A DNA stretch of 64,000 bases from Cycas panzhihuaensis (lineage: Eukaryota; Cycadophyta): NCBI GenBank assembly GCA_023213395.1, contig CM041465.1, positions 226,927,741 through 226,991,740 of the forward strand, in the 5' to 3' direction. Below, one piece after another: positions 11,304-22,140 of the stretch. The notes beneath the pieces were generated by a model. It did not search any database and had not been told where the DNA came from. It was given only the letters and a program-made list of their open reading frames with translations. The position numbers were made by a program, and so were the translations under genes. Numbering within the stretch: the stretch's first letter is position 1; each line of letters starts with the position of its first letter.

Positions 11304-11699
11304 TAATCATCATCACGAACAATGTCTTCTCTTTAAACTTGTGGAATTTGTACTTGAAAAAAACTTTGATGATTTATCTTTTGCCTTGATCATTATCAAC
11401 TCTTCTCATCCTTTTTATAATGTGTGTCCTTTTACCATTAGGTGGTGCAAAAAAATTGTAAGTAAATAAAGTTTGATTCAAATGTGTATATGTAGTTATA
11501 ACTTTGACTTTGTCAACTAGAACTTTAAGAAAACTTTAAACTTGAACTTTGTCTTTTAAAAATTTTGTATTATGAATAACTATCATATCATTATATCTCT
11601 CCCCCTCAAATGTAGGATCAAGTTCTTATGTAACAAGATGATCATACATTTGACTTGAATCTTCCTTAGTCTTTTCATTACAATCCACCTATTCTGGCA
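11304..11699. other. Element C, short 3' region without gene
   Basis: Between the gag-like piece and the polypurine tract there is only AT-rich DNA. A 75-codon frame at 11242-11469 starts inside the LTR and has no recognised motif. Pol is absent at the place where it should be. Confidence 0.5.
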
Positions 11700-11910
11700 C
11701 CTGTCTCACATGCTCAACATTAAGATATCCCATATAGATTTAGAAGTTGTTAATTCATAAACTCTAGAAAAGACATCATCATTTATAGTGTAAAATATTA
11801 AAACTAAGGCTTCAATATATATTTTAATGTTTTTCTTAATATTAACATCATATTTATCTTGTAAATATTTACAAAGATCATGTGTAATAAAATAATGTTG
11901 CATTGTTTTA
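11700..11910 (-). pseudogene. Copia-type gag fragment of element C
   Basis: A 65-codon minus-strand frame reads KNIKIYIEALVLIFYTINDD followed by VFSRVYELTTSKSIWDIL. This is the UBN2-type Copia gag pattern (a helix with A..I...L.DDV followed by T..EIW..L). The usual downstream gag half, zinc knuckle and pol are missing, and the 3' LTR follows 0.4 kb later. Element C therefore looks like a Copia from which most coding sequence was deleted. Confidence 0.65.
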
Positions 11911-13380
11911 TGCCATAGTGAAAAATTATGACCATCAAATACAAGAAATTATTCTTTATTAAGATTAATTACCATTTTACCAGAAACTTTAGTACATAAA
12001 AGGAATATGCTTTTAACAAGTCAAAAAACTTAATAAATCAATAAATATAACAAACTTATAAGATATAATTTTAGATAAAATTTGAAATAAAAATAAATAT
12101 ATGAGAAAATTTAAATATAACTAAGATCCTTTTAATTATACAAATCTTAATTAAAACTTTGATAATGAAAAATAAAATGTCAGAATAAGATAATGTTAGT
12201 GTATCTTAAATGCTCAAGTTTAGTAGCTTCAAAGCTAAACTAAACAATGTCAGAATAACAAGAAATTATGCCAGTATGAAGATTAATGAAATATCTATTC
12301 AATAGAACTAACCGCTTTGAAAACAGATTCATACAAGTTAATATTTTAATGAATGAAAGGTACATACCTCTTTTTAAGGCCTAATAGGAGCCTGGGGCTT
12401 AAAATAATATAAAAATGCTAATAAAAAACTTATAGAATGCTGTAAAATAATCAATTATAGTTTGGAAGGCTACTCAATATACTTTTCAATAGAAATTTTG
12501 AGAAATAATATATAAAAAATATGTAATTATGGCAGATTGGAGGCTATTAAGTACCTCAAATTTGATGGCTTTGAAAATTAGAAAAAATACTTCAAAACTT
12601 ACAAATAATAGTGTCAGTTTGAAGAGGAGTAAGCTAGCTTCCCAAAAAAACTAACGGATCTAAATTCTGATGTAAAACAGAAAAGTTATAATGAAAATGA
12701 CAACAAGTACTTTTATGGTAAAATGTTTAAAAAATGCAAAAAAACACTAAAGTGTCACTTTGGTTGATTAAAATAATGATTAAAATAAATCTTAAAAAAT
12801 AAAATAAATAGATAGTGATGAACTTCGTTAAAAGTAGATGATTATAGAGTAGATCTGGGTAGAAAATAATCTTCTGGTAATAAAATATAACCTGACAAAA
12901 AAGTGATTTTATGAAAATAGTTTAAAACAGCCTTAAAACTCAATGAGTGACTTTAAACTAACTGAAACCTAGTCAAATCAACTCAAAATTGGTCATATGA
13001 CCAATCAAAATTATAGTACAGAAAATTCTTGACGTAATGGGATAGGTTTTGTTAGAAACTGATGATCTAATGAAAAGATATGGCAAAAATTTACCAAGTA
13101 CCTTATGTTTAATGAAAAATTAAAAAAGAAAATAAAAAAGAAAAAATTGTTTATAAGGTTGTTAGCCCCTTTTGTGATAGTTAATGGTTACGTGTAGGAA
13201 ATATGAGCAGGGGGCTAAAGTCAAAGGAGGTTAGGTTTTAAAAAGTTAGAATTGAAATATTTATATAATAAAATTTAATGTTTCAACTTTTAAAAAATAA
13301 AAAATAAAAAATAAAAAAAATAAAAATTTGAAATGACATCACCTATACCATGACATCGCCGAGCTATCTTCCCCCCTTTA
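11911..13380. other. Element C leader, AT-rich, no gene
   Basis: No open frame of note and no domain. Adenine-rich text with runs such as AAAATAAAAAATAAAAAA near 13295-13325. It separates the gag piece from the GC-richer captured segment. Confidence 0.5.
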
Positions 13381-13649
13381 TGTGCTTCCTCACTAGCGTT
13401 TGCAGATCCCCCCTTTCCCTTGCATCTTTTGTCACGACCCCTTTGTGCTCTGTGGAAGTCTTTGGCAGAGAGCAATGATGTGGAGAGGTCTTCAACCCTC
13501 ACGAGGGTTGCAAGCTCTAAGCTCTAAGACATTTCACCTTGAGATCCAAGGTCTGTGGTCGAATCCTACTGGTAGCCTTGGCATCTGTTATCTATAGGGC
13601 TTTAGTTTAGAATGATTTCGTCAAGCTCAGGGGCCACACCAGAATTGAA
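13381..13649. other. GC-richer segment preceding the ABCC fragment
   Basis: Composition shifts abruptly from AT-rich to mixed, with CCCCCC runs and no transposon motif. It lies immediately 5' of the ABCC-like coding text and may be part of the same captured locus (untranslated or intron sequence). At 13557-13566 GGTCGAATCC resembles a tRNA B box, but no tRNA fold is seen. Confidence 0.4.
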
Positions 13650-13975
13650 GTGGCAATAAATTCAGATATACGGGAGTTAGTGCTGGAGCCAAATCACACA
13701 AAAGAGAATAGATGTGAGAGCGCTATTGGTCACAGCAAGGCCAGATTTTTGAGATTGGTGACTTTATCGTGGCTTAACCCCATCCTAGCTGTTAATTTTA
13801 AAAGGTTGTTAGAACTCAACGACATTCTCTATCGGTAGTCGAGGACCGTGCGTAGCTTCTTATCCTACCTAAAATGTAGAGGGTTTCACGCTAAGGAGTA
13901 TGATCCAACATCGTCAATGGAAATATGTAGCTTCAGACACAATATCAAGTCACTCCAATCCTTTGTCAGTGATGG
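13650..13975 (+). pseudogene. Captured ABC transporter C-family (MRP-like) fragment
   Basis: The + strand frame at 13650-13838 reads SKARFLRLVTLSWLNPILAV, then NFKRLLELNDI. Plant ABCC (multidrug-resistance-associated) transporters carry this pattern just before the first transmembrane domain: a Gly/Ala-Phe-hydrophobic stretch, SWLNPLL, GYKRPLEL.DIP. After a stop, VEDRA (13837-13851) fits the following ED.A motif, and the shifted reading RSFLSYLKCRGFHAKEYDPT (about 13850-13910) could be the next part. It lies in sense orientation relative to the window but antisense to its carrier element. Stops and frameshifts make it a dead fragment. The family assignment is from motif recall and is moderately sure. 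Confidence 0.6.
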
Positions 13976-14872
13976 TTAGGAACTATGTTCTGTTTTCATG
14001 TGTCAATGAATGTTGTAGATGAAAAGAATACTCTAAATGTTTTATTAAGCTCTGCAATCAATACACGGGTGCTCTTTTGTGACCTTGCTTTCCCTACATC
14101 CTTTGAACATCCCAAGCAATATTTTTATCCTTATCCCTTTATCCAGGTTTCATATAATATTGAATGTTATGACATATGTATAGTGCAAGACATATATCTG
14201 GATACAGAAGTTATTGTTGATGCAAAACAGATGAAGCTTATTGTACAGTTTGGTTGAATATAAGCTTAATCTTAGAGGAGTGATGCCACTTACTCCTTAC
14301 CAAATGCTCTCACCCCACCAAATGTATTTATTGTTTATTTCTATTTTCTGTTCAATCCATTGTTGGTAAAAGCAATGCAATGATTTTGTATATGAAAATG
14401 ATTCAAGAGATTTTCTTCTATATAAATAACAAGGATTTGCTTGATTATTTTGAAGCTAAGATTCATTAATGATATCTCTAATCAATTGAGGTGTTTAGTA
14501 TTATTTTCTCTTCTACTTTAATGAATAATCCTTCACTGGTGAATGTTTCTGCAATTATTGTTTGTACAATACATAGATATTTTCTTTGGCAGACTTGCTT
14601 ATTCTCTCTATAAAGGCAGACTTGCTTATTCTCTCTTTTTTTTGTGTGGTTTCTATCTACTTTTGGCAAAGCAAGTTGAGGAAGTCTTGCCTGGAATATA
14701 TGCCAGATCTTTCAAATATATTGATGAAAATAAATCAATAAAACAAGCCTATGAAATGGCTGAATCAAGAAAAGGTCAAATATCCAAAGGCCCAATGAAG
14801 GATCATATAATGAAGTTGCCAATAAAACCAAAAAAAATTCAAATATATTGTTAGAAATATATCACAAATAAA

Positions 14873-14874
<2 letters not shown>
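13976..14874 (+). other. Unrecognised coding-like stretch in element C
   Basis: Two open frames, 13985-14257 (90 codons) and 14543-14854 (103 codons), follow the ABCC fragment on the same strand. The second reads LAKQVEEVLPGIYARSFKYI, then [20 protein letters not shown], which has protein-like composition unlike the AT noise nearby. I do not recognise either. They could be further exons or introns of the captured locus or a second captured piece. Confidence 0.35.
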
Positions 14875-14948
<74 letters not shown>

Positions 14949-15008
14949 ATATATATGTATATATATATATCTATATATATGTATATATGTATGTATATAT
15001 GTATGTAT
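14875..15008. repeat. TA-rich microsatellite (about 130 bp)
   Basis: Alternating (AT)n with TATATC, TATGTA and TATGTATG variants near the right end. It lies in the leader of element C, as the far larger one at 38529-40100 lies in the leader of Copia F. Confidence 0.95.
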
Positions 15009-15079
15009 CTAAGACCTTTTCAAATATATAAAGCAGATATATCAAAGAGCCAAGAAATATATATATGTTTAAATCTGAA

Positions 15080-15960
15080 AAAAAAATATGAAGAACCTGG
15101 TAAGCAGTTGTGACTGATTTATAGCAGATAAACTTCCAAAGATGAGATTTTCTTCCACACGAGTCGAAGCTTCAAATAGATTTCTATAGTAGCTAGATAT
15201 ACTTTAATATATGTCTTGTTGGGCTAAATATACACCAAAACTTACAGGTCTGAAAAAAGAACTTAAAAAAATAGTCAAATATATGATAAAATATACAGAT
15301 CTAAAAGAAATCTTTAATAAATATTGCAGATCTAAAGTATTACAGATCTAAAGTAAATATTATAGATTTGTAGCCAATATTATATATCTAAAATAAATAT
15401 TATAGATATAAACAAAATAAACTAGAAAAATGATGAAATATTTGATAAAACAGGTAGATCTGACAAATATATAGTAGATCTAAAATAAATATTGTAGATA
15501 TAAAGTAAATATTATAGATCTATATCCAATATTACAGATCTAAAGCAAATATTACAGATCAGAATCAAATAATCTAGAAAATGGTAAAATAATTAATAAA
15601 ATAAGTAGATCTGAAAAAATATATAGTAGATCTAAAATAAACTTTGAATATATTACTTGCAGTTATGCTCATGTACAAATCTAGAAATTTTTTTAGATAA
15701 ATAGATAAAATATTCTTGAAAAAATATCAAATATTTGATAAAAATATATAAAACTTGTTGATAAAAACCTCTTATAGAGTGATAAAAGCTTGATATTTAC
15801 TGTTTTCAGCTATATACCTATACAAATCTGAAATATATTTGTTATTTCACAAGTATAACTCAAGAATAATCAAATCTGTAATAAAAAATATAAGAAACTT
15901 ACTAATGAACTTTGCAGAAAATGAATATAACTAATATTTCTTATTTGTGAGTAGATCTAC
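15080..15960. repeat. Degenerate dispersed repeats around AGATCT
   Basis: Short units of the form (ca/ta)GATCTAAA(a/g)TAAATATT(a/g) and TAGATCTGAAAAAATATATAG recur a dozen or more times, with variable spacing, most densely at 15290-15650. They occupy the leader of element C just before the primer site. No coding potential. Confidence 0.75.
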
Positions 15961-16060
15961 TGTGAATGCCAATAAATCTCTTTTCTTCTTAAAAAAACTT
16001 TAGTAGGCCAGCAATCCTTGGCTTTGATACCAAATATAAGAAAATAATGCAGGCATAAAA

Positions 16061-16074
16061 TAGCTCTGATACTA
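16061..16074 (-). promoter_or_regulatory. Primer binding site of element C
   Basis: The minus strand reads TTAGTATCAGAGCTA close after the 5' LTR end at 16077, matching tRNA-Met TGGTATCAGAGC with one change. A second partial copy (GGTATCAAAGCC) lies about 50 bases further in. Confidence 0.7.
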
Positions 16075-16076
16075 AA

Positions 16077-16465
16077 TATAGAAAAATAATTGATGGAGAA
16101 TAGGGTAGAACATAAACACAATAATCATAAATCAATACATCATTATTACATAAACAAGAAATTCTTTGTATTCAATCCATTGTAGTGAAGAGAGTATAAC
16201 AAATGTCCAAAATGAAGGTGGTGTCTAAAGACACTAGAGTTGCACACCCCTTAAAATATATAGTTTGGAGGAGGAGGGAAATTCCTCAACCCCTAAAATT
16301 TAAATAACAATAAAATAATAACTTAACTCAAATTAACTTAAATCAAATCAACCTTACCTTATACTTAAGTACACATGTGAACACCCACATGTGTAAATTG
16401 ATGAGAGTGAGTTGTGCACTCATGGTTAGAAGGTGGGAGTGGGGTGATTAACATTAACCCCAACA
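16077..16465 (-). repeat. 5' LTR of element C
   Basis: Partner of 10891-11293. Its left end reads TATAGAAAA where the partner has TGTAGGAAA, so one TG has decayed to TA. Its right end CCCAACA is followed by the duplication GCCCA. Confidence 0.9.
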
Positions 16466-16829
16466 GCCCAATTTAGGATATTTTTTCATTATATTGATGG
16501 TATTTGATGTATTGGATGTACTGTATTGAGAAGAGGCAATTAGATATTGTTGCTATGAGCATTCTATTACAGATTATATACATTTCTCTATTATTAGATA
16601 ATAAAGATTGATATCTTTCCTGTGTAGATGTTTTCCTAGCACATTACTAGGGTTTTACTATGTTATATATGATGTATATGTGATTATTTAGCTTTCTAAT
16701 TTATTTATTGTATTATCTCTAGTTTAAGAACTTGCATGCTAAATTTCAGTTTCAATTCTTTTAACTAGTTACAAAATAGTTTAGATCTTAGTAGTAATTT
16801 TTTATTATTGGGATCCAATTTTCTCAATA

Positions 16830-17460
16830 GAAGGGAATGATAAGAGAAAGATTAAGTTCCTACATAGTTCCAACATTGGTGACTCTAAAGAAAGGTGGCT
16901 TGTAGCAAATGTCTATTGATTCTAGAGCAATCAACAAGATAATAATTAAATAACAATTCTCTATACCTTACATAGATAATATGTTAGATATATTAGTATG
17001 TGCTTCCTACTTTATAAAGATTAACCTCAAGAGTGGGTATAATTAGATCTAAATTCATGAAGGGGATAGGTGAAAAATAATTTTTAAAATGAGGGATGGA
17101 TTGCATGAATGGCTAGTCATGCCATTCAAGATGTCAAATACCCCAAGCACATTTATGAGATTAGTGAATATTGTGTTGTGACTATTCATTAGTAAGTTTA
17201 GAGTTGTATATTTTGATTGTATTCTTATTTTTAGTAAGACTAAGGAGAAGCACTAAATACACTTAAGGATGGTGCTTAAAGTGTTAAGGAAAGATAAGAC
17301 ATATACAAATATAAATAAGTATAGATTTATATAAAGGATCTTAGGATTTTTGGGCTTTATGATTTCACAACATATATTGCAAATAGATGAGGAGAAGATT
17401 TAGTTAATTATTGAGTGACCAAAATCTAGGACTGTGATAAAGATAAAAAGTTTTCATGAT
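16830..17460 (+). pseudogene. Gypsy reverse transcriptase, main part
   Basis: The frame resumes after the insertion: KGMIRERLSSYIVPTLVTLK, MSIDSRAINKI (the SRAIN motif), then IPYIDNMLDIL and the FIKINLKSGY motif. [18 protein letters not shown] (about 17110-17165) is the MPFGL.NAP block. The catalytic box reads VVYFDCILIFSKT, with the second Asp of YFDD changed to Cys. Several stops are present. This is the polymerase of the Gypsy element, now dead in both frame and active site. Confidence 0.88.
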
Positions 17461-18110
17461 CTAGCTCAATTTTATAGAAAGTTCATTAGGAACTTTAATA
17501 AAATTATTACACCTTTAATAGATTGCATGAAGGGTAAGGAGCTGATATGGACAAGGGAATTAGAGAATAACATCTAACTCTTAAAGAAAAAATAAACCAA
17601 GGCACCAAGTCTTGTACTTCCATATTTTAGAAAAGTATTTAAGATTAATTATAATGATTTACATGTTGTAGTTAGAGCAATGCTCAGTCAAGAAGGAAGG
17701 CCTATAACATTTTATAATAATAAGCTTAATGAGATAAGAAGAAGGTATTTAACCTATGACTTAGAATTTTACATGATTGTTTAAGTTTTGAGGCATTAGA
17801 AGCATTACCTCATATTTAAGTAATTTAGCCTATTTATTAATCATCAAGCCTTAAGGTATGTAAATATCTAAAGAAAATTAAATATTAGGTATGCTAATTA
17901 GGTGTTCTATCTATAAAGCTTTACATTTATTTTGAATTATAAATCAAGTAAATAGAACCATGTTAGCGATGCATTAAGTAAGCAAGTGGCATTATTGACC
18001 ACCATGGAAAATGATACCATTAAGGATTTATATAACTCAAACCCCAATTTTAAAATAATTATGAAGAATTGTAAGAATCATTTAATTGAAGTATATGGTT
18101 CTTTATGTGA
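17461..18110 (+). pseudogene. Gypsy RNase H region, broken
   Basis: Read around stops: FHDLAQFYRKFIRNFNKIIT followed by PLIDCMKG, the Gypsy connection; then a PYFRKVFKINYNDLHVVVRA stretch (RNase H start), MLSQEGRPITFYNNKLNEIR, RRYLTYDLEFYMIV, and VSDALSKQVALL, which is the family's (N)..ADALSR ending. Order and spacing are those of plant Gypsy pol. Confidence 0.85.
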
Positions 18111-19260
18111 TGATTACTTTATATAAGATGGATACCTATTTAAAAGAAGATAGTTATACATCCCAATGGGCTCCATGAGGGAGAACATCATATAAGAATT
18201 ATATAATAGAGGTCTTAGAGGGTATTTTGGCTAAAACAAGACCATATCTTGAGTAGAGGAGAAGTATTTTTAGCCTTGAATAAAGAGTGATATGGTAAGA
18301 TTTATGGAACATTATAGGATATGACATATGGATAAAGGGCATGCACAAAATACTAGCCTATATATGCCTTTACTAGTATCTAAGGACCTTAAATAGGCTT
18401 GAGCATGGACCTCATGTTAGGATTATCGTATGCATAAAGAGATAATAATTCAACTTTTATCATTGTTGATCATTTTTTTAAAATTGTTTATTTTATTACA
18501 TGTAAGAAGATAAATAATGTGGTTAAGATAATACATTTATTCTTTAAAGAGATTATAAGATCGCATGGCATTCTAATGACTATCACTTTAGATCAGGGCA
18601 CAAAGTTCTTGAGTTATTTTTCGAAGACTTTATGGAAAAAGTTAGGAATAAAACTCTAGTTTAGTTGTGCCTTCCATCCACAAACTGATGGACAAGCAAA
18701 AATGATAAGCAAAAGTTTAGGAAACTTACTGAGGTATATCATTATAGAGAAGCCCAAACAATGGGATTTGGTATTAGCCTAGGTAAAATTTACATATAAC
18801 AATTCTATGAATAGGTCAATAGGTAAATAAACTTTTTAGGTTGTATATGAAAAAAACTATATGGTGTGCTAAATAATACAAAACTACCCATTAGGGAGAA
18901 GGTAAGTGATGATGTAGAAGCTTTTGTAGAGCATATACAATAGGTTTATAAGGAGGTGAGGAAAACGTTATAGGATAATAATAAAAAGCATAAGGAAGTA
19001 ACTAACAAGACTTATAGACATAAGGTATTTAAAGAAAGTGACATAATGATGGTTTACTTGAGGAAATATAGATTTCCTAAAGGGATCTATAACAAACTCA
19101 AGTACAAAAGGATTATACCATTTTGACTTATAAAAAGGATCAATGATAATGCATATAAGTTGAATCTGCTTAAATACTTTGATATCTCTCCCATTTTTAA
19201 TGTTTTAGACCTATATACATATCATGAAAGAGGTGAAGAGGTAGACAATGAAGGGGACGT
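18111..19260 (+). pseudogene. Gypsy integrase, broken
   Basis: The zinc-binding region and catalytic core can be traced: ENIIQ-type H2C2 start near 18180, an SLLIIFLKLFILLHVRR reading in a shifted frame for the VVDHFSK region, then SDQ.TKFLSYFW-like text (about 18590-18620), FHPQTDGQAK (about 18675-18700) and GNLLRY. The tail has VSDDVEAFVEHI, KHKEV, FKESDIMMVYLRKYRFPKG and RINDNAYKLNLLKYFDISPI, the usual C-terminal end of plant Gypsy integrases. No chromodomain was recognised. Frameshifts and stops are frequent. Confidence 0.82.
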
Positions 19261-19501
19261 GATGAGTTGGGAGCCCTAAATACCAAATAAAAAGTAAGAA
19301 GAAATTGAGAAAATGTTAGATATAAAAATAGAGAACACATAGTAGGGAACTACAATAGGTACTTAGTATAATAGAAAGGTCTGCCACAAATAGATAATAC
19401 TTAGATCACAAAAGAGGAGCTAAAGTGGTTAAATATTAATAAATGGTAGGAACTTTATCATGAAAACTCTAGAGGTAGAGTTATTTTTAACTTGGGGAGG
19501 A
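19261..19501 (+). other. Gypsy 3' untranslated region and polypurine tract
   Basis: No coding motif. It ends TTGGGGAGGA (19492-19501), the polypurine tract abutting the LTR start TGATTTAGG at 19502. Confidence 0.7.
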
Positions 19502-20089
19502 TGATTTAGGAGCATCTAAACCTTCATCATAATTTAATTCACTTTTTACTTTTTAGTCTTTTTGTTATAAATTTTGGGGTTTGCAAATCAAACTATAACT
19601 TTTTATTTGGTGGTCAAAATTTGCATTAACTTAAAGATCTATCTAAACAGAACATGCCAAAATGGCCTACAACTAACCTAGAGGCCCCATTGTAGGCCCA
19701 TAATTTTTTATCCAAATAATACATCTAATATACCTAAAATTTGAGATTTAGTTTGTATGTTTAAAAATAACAATTATTTTTAGACTAGTTTTTACTTTTA
19801 TATAACAACTCTTAATGTTTTAGTTTTTTAGTAGAGATTAACTTAAAAATATGGTTTTATTTAATATTATAGGTAATTAGAATTTTTTTAAAGGAGATTT
19901 TATTATTAAGGTTAGAAGCTTTTGGACTTCCTTCTTTCACTTGTATAAATGTAATTTTATATTGTCTTTTAATATATTGAATGGAATGGAATGGAAATAA
20001 GAGTGAAACGATTCTTCCTATTCTTTGGTTTTTCCTTGTTTTGAGATTATGTATATGGGATTGAATGCTTTCCTTATTGGTAATCCTCA
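19502..20089 (+). repeat. 3' LTR of the Gypsy element (588 bp)
   Basis: Intact partner of the split 5' LTR. Starts TGATTTAGGAGCATCTAAA, ends TAATCCTCA, followed by TTAT, which also precedes the 5' LTR. Confidence 0.88.
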
Positions 20090-21589
20090 TTATGTGTTGC
20101 ATTGTTCATTATCTATGTTGGTGTCTTACAAGGTATAGTACTTTGTTGTTATTATCCTAGGGTTTAAGTTGGAAATCTTAACCTATGAGATTAAGTATGA
20201 GAGAGGATGTACTTGGTTTTATTCAACCCCATTTATAATGGTGTTTCATTATATTTGCGTTTATTCAAACCCATTTGTTCCCTAGTTTGAAGTCATTATA
20301 GGTTATTACACCTCTTTACCTTCATTTGGATATTTCTTGTTTTCTCTATTCAAGCCCTATTTTTACACTATCTATCATTACATGCATTGCTAAAGAAGTT
20401 TATGCAAGTGTTTAGAGTTAAGTGTGCCTATATATATTGATCCACCATGATCATTAAATCATGACTTACTTGAAAAGGTTATTTATTACTTCTATCTGCC
20501 CCAGTGATGTTTAACGCCTTTGTTCATATTAATTTGAGTTGTGATTATTGGTGTTCTGTAGTGTGAAGACTATCTATCTACCTGTTCTCTCTCTATCGTA
20601 AGCATCATATGAAGATTTTTAATATTATTTTACCATTGCAGTTGTGCTATCACTATTTCTATGAATGATCTATATATTTTTGTTCACTATCTATGTGAAG
20701 TCCCCTATTCATAACTATTATTTATCATCAATTATTTTTTCACTTCACATGAGTTATACATCATGATCTATCAATTAATTATCCATCTATGTCATTTGAT
20801 TAACTAAATTTATTTATTTTTTAATTATTATTATTATGGTATATTATAATCTAATTTTTATAATTTGATCTAGTTTTTTCAAGTCTATAATTAATTTTTT
20901 TAATTGAATAGTTGCTCGTTTAGTGCTAATTGACTCATGTAAGTGAAATTTTACCTCAGAGTAAAATTTTCAAATGTTTTAATGAATTAAATTAAATTAA
21001 AATATGATTTGAAATCTACTAGCCCCTTCCATTATTAGTGGGAGATCATATATAGACCCCCATATGACCAATAGGTAGTTAGTGAAGAGTGTTAAAACCT
21101 TAACTCCCCCAATTTGATTTTTTAAAAAGGTACTTGTGCACTTTCTTTAATATATTTTGATCCAAGAGTCTATTCTTTAAAATCTTTAAACCATTGGAAT
21201 TCTAACTCAGAGCCCATCAGTTTGAGATATGATTTAAGGTATCTTAAAGTTATTTTGATAAAGAATTTTTAGTTCAAATTTGATGCAATATATTGAAACT
21301 CTATGTGGTAACTAAGGAATGTTTTCTTTTACATTCAAATAAACATTCTTTCTACCTATTTTTTAAACCTAGGGAAAGTCTATTTTAAACTCTAAAGGCT
21401 TCTTATAAATGCAATTAATATATAATATTCATATTTATATTTTGAGTCCTTTCAAGGATAAAGTGGAAGAAGGAGACCCTAAATTTGAGGGATAGGTTAA
21501 TATCCCTAGTTTAATGGATTAATGCATTTGCTTACTTGGTTATGTGGTTACTTGTTATATTATTAACTAATTTATACTTATAATCATAG
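20090..21589 (+). other. Leader of Copia A, no gene
   Basis: This resumes the sequence broken at 2712 and leads to gag at 21590. It is AT-rich without coding motifs. If all of it belongs to A, the leader was about 1.6 kb long. Nothing else is recognised. Confidence 0.45.
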
Positions 21590-22140
21590 ATGTAGAGATA
21601 CTAGTTTCTAAGTGTCATGGAGAAAACTATGTCATATGGGCACGTATAATAAAACCTTATTTATTTTATCATAAATTATGGAATATTATTTCTCAAGAAC
21701 ATGTTATTCTTATTTATTTTGCTACTCATTTAATAGTTGATGAGCTTAAGAACAAGGAAAGTTAAGCACTCTCTATTCTTTTTTCTACTATGGATGAAAC
21801 ATTACTTCCTAGAATTTGTCATGCTTGTACTTCCAAAGAAGCTTGGGATATTTTAAAATCTATCTTTGATCTTGATGGTTAGTTACCTGATGAAAAGATA
21901 TTGGTTGTTGAAGATAGAAACAAACCTACTAATAAGAATTTGGAACAAGTTGTTGCCTTAATAGCATGCTTGAGGGGGAGATTCAGGAAACCAAATTCTC
22001 AAAGAAATTCTTAGACAAAATTTCAAGAAAAATAAGGAAATTTTAAAGTAGGAAATGCTTCAAGAAGAGGTTTTGTACCTCTATATTTCAAATGTGGTAT
22101 TTTTGGACATTTTACTAATGAGTTTCAAGTGATAATAAAT
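21590..22140 (+). pseudogene. Copia A gag, broken
   Basis: The + strand reads VEILVSKCHGENYVIWARII, KPYLFYHKLWNII, then ILFSTMDETLLPRICHACTS and KEAWDILKSIF: the Copia gag pattern of L.G.NY..W...M..YL....LW followed by TA.E.WD.L. Near 22080-22125 YFKCGIFGHFTNEF is a zinc knuckle (CX2CX4HX4C) with the first and last Cys lost. A few in-frame stops are present. It belongs to the outer element A and shares its strand with the flanking LTRs. Confidence 0.8.

Larger units (their letters stand above)
10891..16465 (-). mobile_element. LTR element C, non-autonomous, carrying foreign sequence
   Basis: LTRs at 10891-11293 and 16077-16465 are clearly homologous, and both flanks carry the exact 5 bp duplication GCCCA (10886-10890 and 16466-16470). 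A polypurine tract (minus-strand GGGGGAG) at about 11294-11303 and a tRNA-Met-like primer site at about 16061-16074 set the minus orientation. The interior has only a short gag-like piece near the 3' end and no protease, integrase, reverse transcriptase or RNase H. The 4 kb between primer site and gag holds an ABCC-like gene fragment, an unidentified open stretch, a TA microsatellite and short degenerate repeats. It must have been moved by enzymes from another element. Confidence 0.85.
10675..16826. mobile_element. Probable solo LTR in the Gypsy RT frame, split by element C
   Basis: About 570 bp (10675-10890 plus 16471-16826) interrupts the reverse transcriptase frame exactly between the EVLDNMI and KGMIRE readings. 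It begins TGTTTTGGAGGC and ends TTTTCTCA, the TG..CA form of an LTR. The inner text near 16620-16720 has the look of a plant Copia LTR downstream region (GTGTAGATGTTTTCC, GTATATGTGATTA). No second copy, primer site or coding region accompanies it, so a solo LTR is likelier than a full element. The duplication at its ends is not clear (ATAA versus ATAG). Confidence 0.5.
2713..20089 (+). mobile_element. Ty3/Gypsy element nested in the leader of Copia A
   Basis: LTR pair: 5' copy at 2713-3132 continuing at 8408-8589 (split by Copia B), 3' copy at 19502-20089. Both begin TGAT.TAGGA.CATCTA and end ATCCTCA. A degenerate tRNA-Met primer site follows the 5' LTR, and a TTGGGGAGGA polypurine tract precedes the 3' LTR. 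Domain order is gag, protease, reverse transcriptase, RNase H, integrase, which is Gypsy order. The flanks share TTAT (2709-2712 and 20090-20093). Without its insertions the element is about 6.5 kb, a normal size. Every frame carries many stops. Confidence 0.85.

Noticed and set aside
13505-13580. tRNA-like or SINE-like B box GGTCGAATCC at 13557-13566
   Set aside because: No matching T stem, no convincing A box at the right distance, and no cloverleaf could be drawn. A SINE would also need a tail and a target duplication, not seen.
14478-14669. Minus-strand frame with a repeated YRENKQVC unit
   Set aside because: It is the antisense of a short direct duplication (GCAGACTTGCTTATTCTCTC twice, near 14589-14636). 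No family match.
15080-15960. CRISPR-like array
   Set aside because: Repeats are short, degenerate and irregularly spaced, with no uniform spacers, and the DNA is plant nuclear.
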